Shown: positions 35,602-41,606 of the stretch, in pieces
How positions within the stretch are numbered: position 1 is the stretch's first letter
Layout of the letters: the number at the start of each line of letters is the position of its first letter
Source: Chryseobacterium paludis
GTDB lineage: Bacteria; Bacteroidota; Bacteroidia; Flavobacteriales; Weeksellaceae
Direction of reading: 5' to 3'
DNA length: 64,000 nt
NCBI RefSeq assembly: GCF_025403485.1
Contig: NZ_CP099966.1
Span: 2,542,001 to 2,606,000, forward strand
The notes under the pieces: model-generated
Told to the model about the DNA's origin: nothing
Databases searched by the model: none
Seen by the model: the letters and a program-made list of their open reading frames with translations, nothing else
Program-made: the position numbers and the translations under genes

Positions 35602-35985
35602 TTAAGATTTTTTATTAGCTTTTTTAAAATTTTCTAATAGGTTAAGAATATTCTCCTTCCCAACCGGGTTCATGGAATGGCTGTAAAACTCCGGTAGGTC
35701 CAGCCCGTTATCCATACAATATTCAATCAGCCACTTGGCACAATCATAACCTGTCTTTTCAGTAAAATCTAAAGAATTCTGCTCCAGATAATGGATATCT
35801 GCAAGGTCATGATCAAAAGAGATCATCTCTGGAAGTCCTTTCTCCATAATTCTGTTGATAAACTGTTCGTAATTCCGAACTATATCCCAATCTTTCTCTA
35901 AGAAAATATCCTGTTTTGTATAATAATAGGCTTCGATCGGATATCTGATATCATCCAGAAACAAAAGCTTTTTTGCCATTTTCAT
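35602..35985 (-). CDS. Cyclic-phosphate processing receiver (cpRec) domain protein
   Basis: 127 residues. Receiver-like fold with the cpRec hallmarks LLFLDDIRYP (about 6-15), MISFDHDLADIHYLE (about 57-70) and a C-terminal SHSMNPVGKENI. No output domain is attached. Burroughs and Aravind described such receiver-like domains with RtcB and other RNA-repair genes, with a proposed role in processing 2',3'-cyclic phosphate ends. Here it follows ykuK by 23 bases, at the end of the tRNA array transcript. Confidence 0.82.
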   Translation of the reverse strand: MKMAKKLLFLDDIRYPIEAYYYTKQDIFLEKDWDIVRNYEQFINRIMEKGLPEMISFDHDLADIHYLEQNSLDFTEKTGYDCAKWLIEYCMDNGLDLPEFYSHSMNPVGKENILNLLENFKKANKKS

Positions 35986-36008
35986 AGGTTGAATATCTGA
36001 GATTACAA

Positions 36009-36494
36009 TTACACCATCATATCAGCGCAGTTGGAACTTGCAAAAGCATGTGGCTTAGCTTTAAAAACATATCCCATTCCCAGAATATATCCCATTGCAT
36101 CTTTTAATGCAACATTGGATTTAAATTCAGGATCCGTATTGATATCTGCGTGTACTTCCATTTCCACCCCGTAAGTATCCAAAATAGAACAGATAGCATA
36201 CGCAATTTCTACAGATTTGTTCACTTCATTCAGCATTCGTTCTTTGATACTGATGGTTTGTACTTCTCTTTGTTTTCTAATAAAAGTAAACGCTCCTTTT
36301 CCTTCGCGAATAAATACCACTGCTGTAGCGTAGCTGATATCATCACCATAAACGTGGGAATCTGAACCCACACAAACTTTCAGTCGGTATCCATTAGCCT
36401 GTTCACGGATGATGGCTTCTTCTACCAATTGTATGATAGGTTTGTGGAAAAATTTTCCAGTCATATTCTGCCATGTTTCTTGTTGCGTTTCCAT
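36009..36494 (-). CDS. YkuK family RNase H-like protein (DUF458)
   Basis: I choose METQQETWQNMTGKFFHKP at 36494 (161 residues); the longer frame runs into the tRNA-Gln gene. The RNase H-like core is visible: VCVGSDSHVYGDDISYATAVVFI (about 45-67), TISIKERMLNEVNKSVEIAYAI, VEMEVHADINTDPEFKSNVAL (about 108-128) and the C-terminal AFASSNCADMMV. Probably a nuclease or nucleic-acid-binding protein. It follows tRNA-Gln by 55 bases on the same strand, so it is likely co-transcribed with the tRNA array. Confidence 0.85.
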   Translation of the reverse strand: METQQETWQNMTGKFFHKPIIQLVEEAIIREQANGYRLKVCVGSDSHVYGDDISYATAVVFIREGKGAFTFIRKQREVQTISIKERMLNEVNKSVEIAYAICSILDTYGVEMEVHADINTDPEFKSNVALKDAMGYILGMGYVFKAKPHAFASSNCADMMV

Positions 36495-36548
36495 TTTTTT
36501 TACATTTTTTAAAATTCTACATACTTGTTTTAATTGATAAATAATTTG

Positions 36549-36620
36549 CTGATTCATCAGGGCTCGAACCTGAACAACAAGAGTCAAAGTCTTGTGTGCT
36601 ACCCATTACACTATGAATCA
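36549..36620 (-). tRNA. tRNA-Gln (UUG)
   Basis: Acceptor TGATTCA/TGAATCA, D-stem GTGT/GCAC, anticodon stem CAAGA/TCTTG with loop CTTTGAC (anticodon TTG), T-arm TCAGG TTCGAGC CCTGA, discriminator G (normal for Gln). CA follows directly instead of CCA. Confidence 0.88.
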
Positions 36621-36659
36621 CTGTCCTGAGTGATCAGTTTTGAGTTTACTCATATTTTG

Positions 36660-36732
36660 TGGAACAGACAGGAATTGAACCTATACCTCTAGTTTTTCAG
36701 ACTAACGTGCACACCTTGTACACCACTGATCC
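36660..36732 (-). tRNA. tRNA-Phe-like (GAA) on a Gln-type body
   Basis: Acceptor GGATCAG/CTGTTCC (one T-T mismatch), D-stem GTGT/GCAC as in the neighbouring Gln gene, anticodon stem TTAGT/ACTAG with loop CTGAAAA (GAA), T-arm ATAGG TTCAATT CCTGT, discriminator A, then CA. Confidence 0.72.
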
Positions 36733-36817
36733 AAATGTTGATTATAAATGATCATAGATAAGCGATAATTGATTTTGAATACTATATTTTCATTTATCTT
36801 TTTGTTAATTAACATTG

Positions 36818-36891
36818 TACAGGAAAAGGGAGTCGAACCCTCAATACCTTGATTCTAAATCAAGTGCGTCTGCCAGTTCCGCCATTCCTGC
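36818..36891 (-). tRNA. tRNA-Leu (UAG) lacking the long variable arm
   Basis: Acceptor GCAGGAA/TTCCTGT, Leu-type D-arm GGCGGAACTGGCAGACGC, anticodon stem CTTGA/TCAAG with loop TTTAGAA (TAG), then only GTATT before the T-arm GAGGG TTCGACT CCCTT. Bacterial tRNA-Leu normally has a variable arm of ten or more bases. Discriminator A, then CA. Confidence 0.75.
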
Positions 36892-36897
36892 AGGATT

Positions 36898-36987
36898 ATA
36901 AGTAATAAACAATGTGTAATTAGTAATGTTGAAAATTAATTTTCACAATAAACGTTCATCGCTCATTACTTATTATTTATTACTTAT
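36898..36987. repeat. Spacer with 12-bp terminal inverted repeats
   Basis: ATAAGTAATAAA (36898-36909) and its exact complement TTTATTACTTAT (36976-36987), with an inner palindrome GAAAATTAATTTTC. Fills the gap between tRNA-Leu and the structured spacer element A. Confidence 0.5.
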
Positions 36988-36997
36988 GTTTAAGGTT

Positions 36998-37076
36998 GGA
37001 GAAAGCTTGTCTATATAAACTTTTGCTTGTTAGTGTTTGTAAAGATCTTCTGCGCTTGACAAACCTTTCTCTTTCC
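36998..37076 (-). ncRNA. Structured spacer element A
   Basis: A long hairpin: minus-strand GAGAAAGGTTTGTC pairs with GACAAGCTTTCTC about 45 bases later. It shares GTTTGTC-RAGCGYAGAAG at the start and GACAAGCTTTYTC at the end with element B (37410-37490). It follows tRNA-Glu. Confidence 0.5.
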
Positions 37077-37088
37077 TTGTTAACTTTG

Positions 37089-37160
37089 TACTCCATAAGG
37101 GAATCGAACCCTTATCAACTGCTCGAAAGGCAGGCGTCCTAACCGTTAGACGAATGGAGC
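37089..37160 (-). tRNA. tRNA-Glu (UUC)
   Basis: Acceptor GCTCCAT/ATGGAGT, Glu-type D-arm CGTCTAACGGTTAGGACG, anticodon loop CTTTCGA (TTC), T-arm AAGGG TTCGATT CCCTT, discriminator A, then CA. The outer pair of the anticodon stem (CCTGC/GCAGT) is mismatched. Confidence 0.85.
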
Positions 37161-37170
37161 ATTAATAAAA

Positions 37171-37241
37171 TCAACTGACTAGGAATCGAACCTAAGCGAC
37201 AAGAGTATAGTTCCTGCATGCTGCCATTACATTATCGGTTG
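37171..37241 (-). tRNA. tRNA-like gene, anticodon apparently UAU (Ile?)
   Basis: Acceptor CAACCGA/TCAGTTG (one mismatch), extended outside by more A-T pairs; D-stem ATGT/GCAT; anticodon stem CAGGA/TCTTG with loop ACTATAC, which puts TAT at 34-36 but a C at position 33; T-arm TTAGG TTCGATT CCTAG. Followed by ATT, not NCA. Probably degenerate. Confidence 0.55.
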
Positions 37242-37248
37242 ATTTTTG

Positions 37249-37332
37249 TGGAAGTGGTAGGATTCGAACCTACTTAGCTCTAAAGCAACAGAGTTACAGT
37301 CTGCCCCGACTCTCCAACTCCGGCGCACTTCC
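37249..37332 (-). tRNA. tRNA-Tyr (GUA)
   Basis: Perfect acceptor GGAAGTG/CACTTCC, Tyr class II D-arm (GCCGGAGTTGG...GAGTCGGGGC), anticodon stem GCAGA/TCTGT with loop CTGTAAC (GTA), a hairpin variable arm (GCT TTAG AGC), T-arm GTAGG TTCGAAT CCTAC, discriminator A, then CA. Confidence 0.9.
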
Positions 37333-37409
37333 TTTTTATAAATGATGATTGATAAAAGATGAATGATATCAAGATTGCATTCTAAATTCTCGTACCTAAC
37401 CTCTATTTT

Positions 37410-37490
37410 GGAGTCAGAAAAAGCTTGTCTTTATTTTTTTGTTTGATATAAGAACTTCTACGCTCGACAAACTTTTACTTTTTCTCCGGA
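37410..37490 (-). ncRNA. Structured spacer element B
   Basis: Second copy of the hairpin seen at 36998-37076: GTTTGTCGAGCGTAGAAG ... GACAAGCTTTTTC on the minus strand, with outer GGAG/CTCC pairing. The closing stem is kept although the sequence differs, suggesting selection on structure. It follows the Cys-anticodon tRNA. Confidence 0.5.
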
Positions 37491-37513
37491 ACTAATCTCA
37501 TCTTAGTTATTTG

Positions 37514-37595
37514 AGATGGTTATGGGATTCAAACCCACTCAGCTAATGCAACGGTTTTGCAGACCGCCCCGACTCTTCCACTTCGGCGAACCATC
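37514..37595 (-). tRNA. tRNA with Cys anticodon (GCA) on a Tyr-type class II body
   Basis: Perfect acceptor GATGGTT/AACCATC, D-arm GCCGAAGTGGAAGAGTCGGGGC nearly the same as in the Tyr gene 180 bases away, anticodon stem GCGGT/ACCGT with loop CTGCAAA (GCA), a 12-base variable arm, T-arm GTGGG TTTGAAT CCCAT. The discriminator is T, which is the Cys identity base. CA follows. Normal tRNA-Cys has a short variable loop. Confidence 0.8.
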
Positions 37596-37683
37596 AGATA
37601 TATTCATTGTAATTGATCAATGATTATTGATAATTGATCAGAAACTTTCAAAATTCATATTCAATTTTTCATTTAATAAATTG

Positions 37684-37755
37684 TCTGGAAAATAGGATTC
37701 GAACCTACGACCTCCCGCGTCCAAGACGGGTAAACAACCACCGTTATCTTTCCAG
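37684..37755 (-). tRNA. tRNA-Pro (UGG)
   Basis: Perfect acceptor CTGGAAA/TTTCCAG (C1-G72 as in Pro), weak D-stem TAAC/GTTT, anticodon stem CCCGT/GCGGG with loop CTTGGAC (TGG), T-arm GTAGG TTCGAAT CCTAT, discriminator A, then CA. Confidence 0.85.
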
Positions 37756-37761
37756 TTTTTC

Positions 37762-37819
37762 GGTTCAGTTTCCAATTTCTTTTCCGAGAGACAGTCGGAG
37801 CTGAAATTTTCCGTGAACC
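37762..37819 (-). ncRNA. Hairpin displaying a tRNA-Asp-type anticodon stem-loop
   Basis: Three perfect helices in series on the minus strand: GGTTCA/TGAACC, AATTTC/GAAATT, TCCGA/TCGGA, capped by the seven-base loop CTGTCTC. That loop is identical to the anticodon loop of the tRNA-Asp gene directly upstream. There is no D- or T-arm, so it is an anticodon stem-loop on a rod, not a tRNA. Confidence 0.6.
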
Positions 37820-37823
37820 ATTG

Positions 37824-37895
37824 CGGTCTATGCGAGAATCGAACTCGCAGTGCCCAAGAGACAGTCGGGCAGGTTAGCCATTACCTCAATAGACC
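37824..37895 (-). tRNA. tRNA-Asp (GUC)
   Basis: Perfect acceptor GGTCTAT/ATAGACC, D-stem AGGT/ACCT, anticodon stem CCCGA/TTGGG with loop CTGTCTC (GTC), perfect T-arm GCGAG TTCGATT CTCGC, discriminator G (Asp identity), then CA. Confidence 0.85.
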
Positions 37896-37901
37896 TTTTT
37901 G

Positions 37902-37977
37902 CGGAGACTGAACCTTCACTACTGTTGTAGAACTCATTAGCAGTAAGCCGCAACAAACCAATATCTGCCTACTCTCC
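37902..37977 (-). pseudogene. Truncated tRNA-Ser (GCU)
   Basis: 5' GGAGAGT, Ser-type D-arm, anticodon loop CTGCTAA (GCT), long variable arm CTAC-AACA-GTAG, then TGAAGGTTCA and only TCTCC. About 12 bases of T-arm and acceptor are missing, leaving a five-pair acceptor. Discriminator G and CA are kept. Confidence 0.65.
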
Positions 37978-37982
37978 TTTTG

Positions 37983-38056
37983 TAACCCCAGAAGGAATTG
38001 AACCTTCAACCCCCGGTTTAAAAGACCGGTGCTCTAACCAATTGAGCTATGAGATT
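37983..38056 (-). tRNA. tRNA-Lys (UUU)
   Basis: Acceptor AATCTCA/TGGGGTT (two G-U-type pairs), standard D-arm TAGCTCAATTGGTTAGAGC, anticodon stem CCGGT/ACCGG with loop CTTTTAA (TTT), T-arm GAAGG TTCAATT CCTTC, discriminator A, then CA. Confidence 0.9.
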
Positions 38057-38063
38057 ATATTTT

Positions 38064-38136
38064 GGGTTTCTCCGGGGATCGAACCCTGTTCTCCGGTGCC
38101 ACAGACCGACGCTTTACCAAATAAGCTAAAGAAACC
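38064..38136 (-). tRNA. tRNA-His (GUG)
   Basis: Perfect acceptor GGTTTCT/AGAAACC, D-stem GCTT/AAGC, anticodon stem TCGGT/ACCGG with loop CTGTGGC (GTG), T-arm CAGGG TTCGATC CCCGG with one mismatch, discriminator C (normal for His). No G(-1) is encoded: the base before is T. First gene of the array. Confidence 0.85.
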
Positions 38137-38137
38137 A

Positions 38138-38166
38138 TAAAAAAAGCACCTCTTTCGGGAGGTGCT
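38138..38166 (-). terminator. Terminator or attenuator directly before the tRNA array
   Basis: AGCACCTC / GAGGTGCT with a six-base loop (arms 38159-38166 and 38145-38152) and a run of seven T on the minus strand. The tRNA-His gene begins two bases after the T run, so no promoter fits in between. Confidence 0.8.
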
Positions 38167-38191
38167 GTATATATTTTGACGTATCAGATCA

Positions 38192-38317
38192 TTAGCTGAC
38201 CCACGTATATAAGCACCTTTCATCTATAAATTCACTATCAAGAAGACATACACATCCCTTCGGCTCTTGTGCCTGTAGTCCCGAATACTGATTAAATATG
38301 TAATGTAATTGTTTCAT
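38192..38317 (-). CDS. 41-residue small protein upstream of the tRNA array
   Basis: Starts at MKQLHYIFNQYSGL (38317) and ends CLYTWVS. It has three cysteines (GCVCLL, ERCLY) and no signal or membrane segment. No family recognised. A promoter box lies about 64 bases upstream and a strong hairpin terminator 25 bases downstream. It may be a regulatory leader peptide or an independent small protein; coding is supported by the clear flanking signals rather than homology. Confidence 0.45.
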   Translation of the reverse strand: MKQLHYIFNQYSGLQAQEPKGCVCLLDSEFIDERCLYTWVS

Positions 38318-38380
38318 TATATTTTTTGTTTTAAACATTTTTGGAAATCCTGAAAACCTGTTGCTTTCAATTTTCGGTTG

Positions 38381-38412
38381 CAAAGTAAATATGATTTTTT
38401 TTAATTCGCAAA
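38381..38412 (-). promoter_or_regulatory. Promoter of the 41-residue frame and probably the tRNA array
   Basis: Minus strand: TTTG (38409-38412), 20 bases, TTACTTTG (38381-38388). The same -7 variant occurs at 34076 and 63512. Confidence 0.55.
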
Positions 38413-38640
38413 TAAATTTTAATTACAACTAACTGATAAACAGAAAGTTACACCAAAATAAAAGAAACAGGAATTCCTGTCCACAATATATTGCAGATGC
38501 CTTAACTACCTAAATGACTGTCTCTCACCGGTTTGCTTATCACTCTATTTTGTTATATTAAAATTCCATTGTTAATTAAAAATTTTCACTTTTCTGGTTA
38601 TTTTTTTTCATTCTAAATAATTTCTGCCTTAAAAACACAA
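38413..38640. other. AT-rich intergenic region
   Basis: Between the two small-protein units. Nothing recognised except AT-rich runs. Confidence 0.3.
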
Positions 38641-38667
38641 AAAACGCCTCGACAATCGAGGCGTTTT
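38641..38667 (-). terminator. Terminator of the 42-residue gene
   Basis: AAAACGCCTCGA, loop CAA, TCGAGGCGTTTT; perfect 12-base arms. Confidence 0.9.
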
Positions 38668-38695
38668 GCAGTATTTTGATTAAATCTTTACGAGT

Positions 38696-38824
38696 TTACA
38701 GTAAATAATTTCCAAAGTCAGCACATTTTGCCCCATTCCATATCATACATTCATATCCAAACGATCCCTTTAGTATCGGGCTATCGCATAGATTTACATT
38801 GATATGTGCTCTTTGTTTTGTCAT
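38696..38824 (-). CDS. 42-residue small protein
   Basis: Reads MTKQRAHINVNLCDS... to ...ADFGNYLL with three cysteines and no hydrophobic anchor. It forms a complete unit: -7 box 13 bases before the ATG and a perfect hairpin terminator 28 bases after the stop. No family recognised; a RiPP precursor or small regulatory protein cannot be excluded. Confidence 0.5.
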   Translation of the reverse strand: MTKQRAHINVNLCDSPILKGSFGYECMIWNGAKCADFGNYLL

Positions 38825-38837
38825 AATTTTGTTGTCG

Positions 38838-38845
38838 CAAAGATA
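38838..38845 (-). promoter_or_regulatory. -7 box of the 42-residue gene
   Basis: TATCTTTG, perfect match to TAnnTTTG, on the minus strand. Confidence 0.65.
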
Positions 38846-38932
38846 ATATTTTTCTTAATTAGTTGATTAATTTCACGGATAAGAGTCTGTATTAGGAGTG
38901 GTTTCGAGAATATTTTAAAATCTTTTACCTCC

Positions 38933-39949
38933 CTATCGAAACATCTTATTCCTACCCGTTTTATACCTCGAAATATCTTTTAAAATAACCTGATCATCAG
39001 GATTGAAATGCTTTAATTCATTTACAATTTCAGAATGTGTTTCCACTTTTTCCGAAATAATCTGGTACGCAATATTTCTCGCCACAGACTTTAGTTTTGG
39101 ATCTTTTTTAAATTCATACTTCATCGCTTCCAGGTACATGATCTTTTTATCTGTGGGAGTATCTTTATATAAAACCTGAATTTGATTTTCCAATTGTTTA
39201 ACATCAAAAATATTAGCAAAATAATTATTCAGACAGTTGAATGCATCTTTATTTTCTTCCCAGCCTTTTAACAAAACTTTCTGGGCTTCATGTGGCGATT
39301 CCATTTTTTTGCGATAGATCAATGACGCTTTTACCATCTGGTTGTTTCCAACAAAATCATCCGCCACCATTTGATAATAGATATGAGCATTTTTCACATC
39401 ATTCATCTCTTTATAAAGATCGCCTACTTTTTCTTTCTGCTCCAATTCTTTATAAAGATCAATCGCTTTTCTGTATTGTTTTGCTTTTTCATAGCAGATT
39501 GCAGCATCAGATTTATTATTTAATTTTTTAAGATAAATAACTGCTGCTTCATTATATAATCCCCCGTTTTCCAATGTTTTGGCTGCCCTGTAATTATCCT
39601 GTAAGAGATTCATATATACTTTTGCAGCTTTTTTATAATCTCCTTCACTAACGTATTTTTCAGCAAGTTCTTCATATTTACTTCGGATTCTGTCAAAAAG
39701 TGAATTTTCAAGATAAAAGCTTCCACCTGAACCCCCTCTTTTCCCCAGGCCTTTATCCCCTCTTTCTTTATCCTTCAAACTAACCATGACCAAAAGGATA
39801 ATTATAGCAACGATGATAAAAATACCTAAAGTTCCTAAAACACTCCAAAAGCTTTGATGAAAAAGCTGAGCAATAAGACCTAATATTTTAAGAAATATCA
39901 GAATAAAAAATGCTCTGATAAATTTGTCTATAAACTTCTGCTTATTCAT
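38933..39949 (-). CDS. Membrane-anchored TPR protein of the MoxR-vWA operon
   Basis: 338 residues. Two N-terminal membrane segments (about 12-30 and 35-58, with LGTLGIFIIVAIIILLVMV), a Gly-rich linker (KGLGKRGGSGGS), then about six TPR-like helical repeats (YEELAEKYVSEGDYKKAAKVYMNLL, AAVIYLKKLNNKSDAAICYEKAKQYRKAIDLYKEL, and others). Probably a scaffold at the inner membrane. It overlaps the preceding gene by 8 bases and is the last gene of the operon. Confidence 0.8.
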   Translation of the reverse strand: MNKQKFIDKFIRAFFILIFLKILGLIAQLFHQSFWSVLGTLGIFIIVAIIILLVMVSLKDKERGDKGLGKRGGSGGSFYLENSLFDRIRSKYEELAEKYVSEGDYKKAAKVYMNLLQDNYRAAKTLENGGLYNEAAVIYLKKLNNKSDAAICYEKAKQYRKAIDLYKELEQKEKVGDLYKEMNDVKNAHIYYQMVADDFVGNNQMVKASLIYRKKMESPHEAQKVLLKGWEENKDAFNCLNNYFANIFDVKQLENQIQVLYKDTPTDKKIMYLEAMKYEFKKDPKLKSVARNIAYQIISEKVETHSEIVNELKHFNPDDQVILKDISRYKTGRNKMFR

Positions 39950-41606
39950 CTTCGTCGGATTTTAAAATGGTTTTATCTTCACTGAACAAACGATAGATCA
40001 GTAAGATTACACAAATAACCAGAAGCCATACGAACCAGTTGTAGCCATACATCTCAATCAGCGGATAGAAAAGATAGATCAGCATGCCAACCAAGACAAT
40101 GACTAAAAATATTTTGATTCCTCCCGGAACGTTATTACCGCCAATGTTTAAGGATTTTTTCCTGAAGAAATAGGAATAAAGGCCTACACTTCCTATAATT
40201 AGAATTACTAACCAGACAATTTCAGAGAATGAAATCTTTTTGGCCGAAGAATCTCCTGAACCTGAGGTTTTCTTTGTATTGGCATTTTGATCAGATGAAA
40301 AATGAGGTTCAATATTTCCAAGTGTTCCGTAAAGACGTCCCAGAGAGTCCTCCATTAAAACCTGTTTTTTCCTCCAGACACTTTTTACAACCCCTTGGTT
40401 GACTGGCTTATTTGGATTTACCTTTTTAATGGAATCGGAGATCTTCCGCTGATAATCTTTGGACTTGCTTTCAATATGCTGAGCTATTTTCTTATTGTAT
40501 ATTTTCTTAAGAAAGTCTCTTGTTTTATTTTCTTTCGTTCTGTATTTCTCGACTTTCTTTTCAACCTCTGCAACCTCTTTTGCGTTTGGGCCTTTAGAAG
40601 CTGCCGTTGCATATTCTTTCATTAGATCTCTTCTCTCATCGTTGTATAGAGAATCAATTTTCATATCAATCTCAGTAAGACCGGATTCAAAAGCTAATTT
40701 ACCGGGATCCTGATTTTTTAAAGCATCTTTAGAAATTACATTTCCTGAAGAAACAGGGGTTTCAGTCTCAGGTGTATCTTTACTAAAACCGATAATAATC
40801 CTTCCAACGATAATTACAATCCACAATGCAAGCAATACCCATCGGTAATCCCTGGGTTTACCATTTCCACGACCGCCACCCAACAACCTGCTCAACCAAC
40901 CATTATCGAATTTAAATTTTCCAAAACCATCACCTCTGGAAGTTCCCAGAATATCCAAAGGAACTCCAAGATCTATCGCACGGTCAGGGTATTTTTCGAT
41001 GTACTTTAAATATTTTTCAATTTCTCTTTTATTTCCCGCCATCACTTTCTTCATATCAAAAGGAAGATTTTTCATCCACTCTTCTTCAGTCTGTGATTTT
41101 TGGAGTGATTCCATCATTTTTTCATCATCGATCTCTACGGTATAGCTTTTAATTTCCTGCGGAATATAGACTCCGTTTGAAGGTTTCCTGATAAAAAGTT
41201 TAGCCTTTTCCGGTTCTTCAAGCACTAAGATCCAGTCGATCTCCTCTGATAATTTAACCAAACCAAATTCAGGATGCATTACCAGAAATCTAGAATCTAT
41301 ATTATGCCAGTCTTCGGGATTGATCTTGGGATAAAAAGTGGTATTCTCAGGAATAAAAAGAATCTCGTCGATACATTGAAAGTAAGAATTCTTTCCAATT
41401 TCCAGTGGAGCATGATCCGTAAAAATAATGAAACATCCGTATAGAATATTAGGTTCATTAGAAGGAATAGCAAAAGTCTTTACCAGATTAAGATCTATCT
41501 TCAACTTATCCATTTCTTCAAACCATACCAATGGTGAAGAACCTTTAATCAGAACTCCTTTCTTGGGATAGTTATTTTTTGGAAAAGGTTTTATTCTAAG
41601 CTCCAT
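39942..41606 (-). CDS. Membrane protein with MoxR-vWA ternary-system (bpX-type) domain
   Basis: 554 residues. N-terminal beta-rich domain (about 1-200) resembling the bpX-type domains of MoxR-vWA-beta-propeller systems. One membrane segment at about 250-272 (WVLLALWIVIIVGRIIIGF), a basic coiled region (about 300-420), and three more membrane segments in the last 120 residues, ending in an acidic tail. Membership of the ternary system rests mainly on operon context. It overlaps its neighbours by 11 and 8 bases. Confidence 0.65.
   Translation of the reverse strand: MELRIKPFPKNNYPKKGVLIKGSSPLVWFEEMDKLKIDLNLVKTFAIPSNEPNILYGCFIIFTDHAPLEIGKNSYFQCIDEILFIPENTTFYPKINPEDWHNIDSRFLVMHPEFGLVKLSEEIDWILVLEEPEKAKLFIRKPSNGVYIPQEIKSYTVEIDDEKMMESLQKSQTEEEWMKNLPFDMKKVMAGNKREIEKYLKYIEKYPDRAIDLGVPLDILGTSRGDGFGKFKFDNGWLSRLLGGGRGNGKPRDYRWVLLALWIVIIVGRIIIGFSKDTPETETPVSSGNVISKDALKNQDPGKLAFESGLTEIDMKIDSLYNDERRDLMKEYATAASKGPNAKEVAEVEKKVEKYRTKENKTRDFLKKIYNKKIAQHIESKSKDYQRKISDSIKKVNPNKPVNQGVVKSVWRKKQVLMEDSLGRLYGTLGNIEPHFSSDQNANTKKTSGSGDSSAKKISFSEIVWLVILIIGSVGLYSYFFRKKSLNIGGNNVPGGIKIFLVIVLVGMLIYLFYPLIEMYGYNWFVWLLVICVILLIYRLFSEDKTILKSDEDE

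Noticed and set aside
33740..38140. Considered a CRISPR array because of repeated TTCGAA-type motifs at intervals
   Set aside because: The repeats are T-arms of different tRNAs, with unequal spacing and no identical repeats.
38517..38527. GACTGTCTCTC on the plus strand, same as the Asp anticodon loop sequence
   Set aside because: Wrong strand relative to the array and no supporting stem; taken as chance.
32194..38845. Searched the island for rtcB, RNA ligase, prfH or an anticodon nuclease gene
   Set aside because: No open frame shows their motifs; the repair interpretation rests on slipin, cpRec and the tRNA set only.
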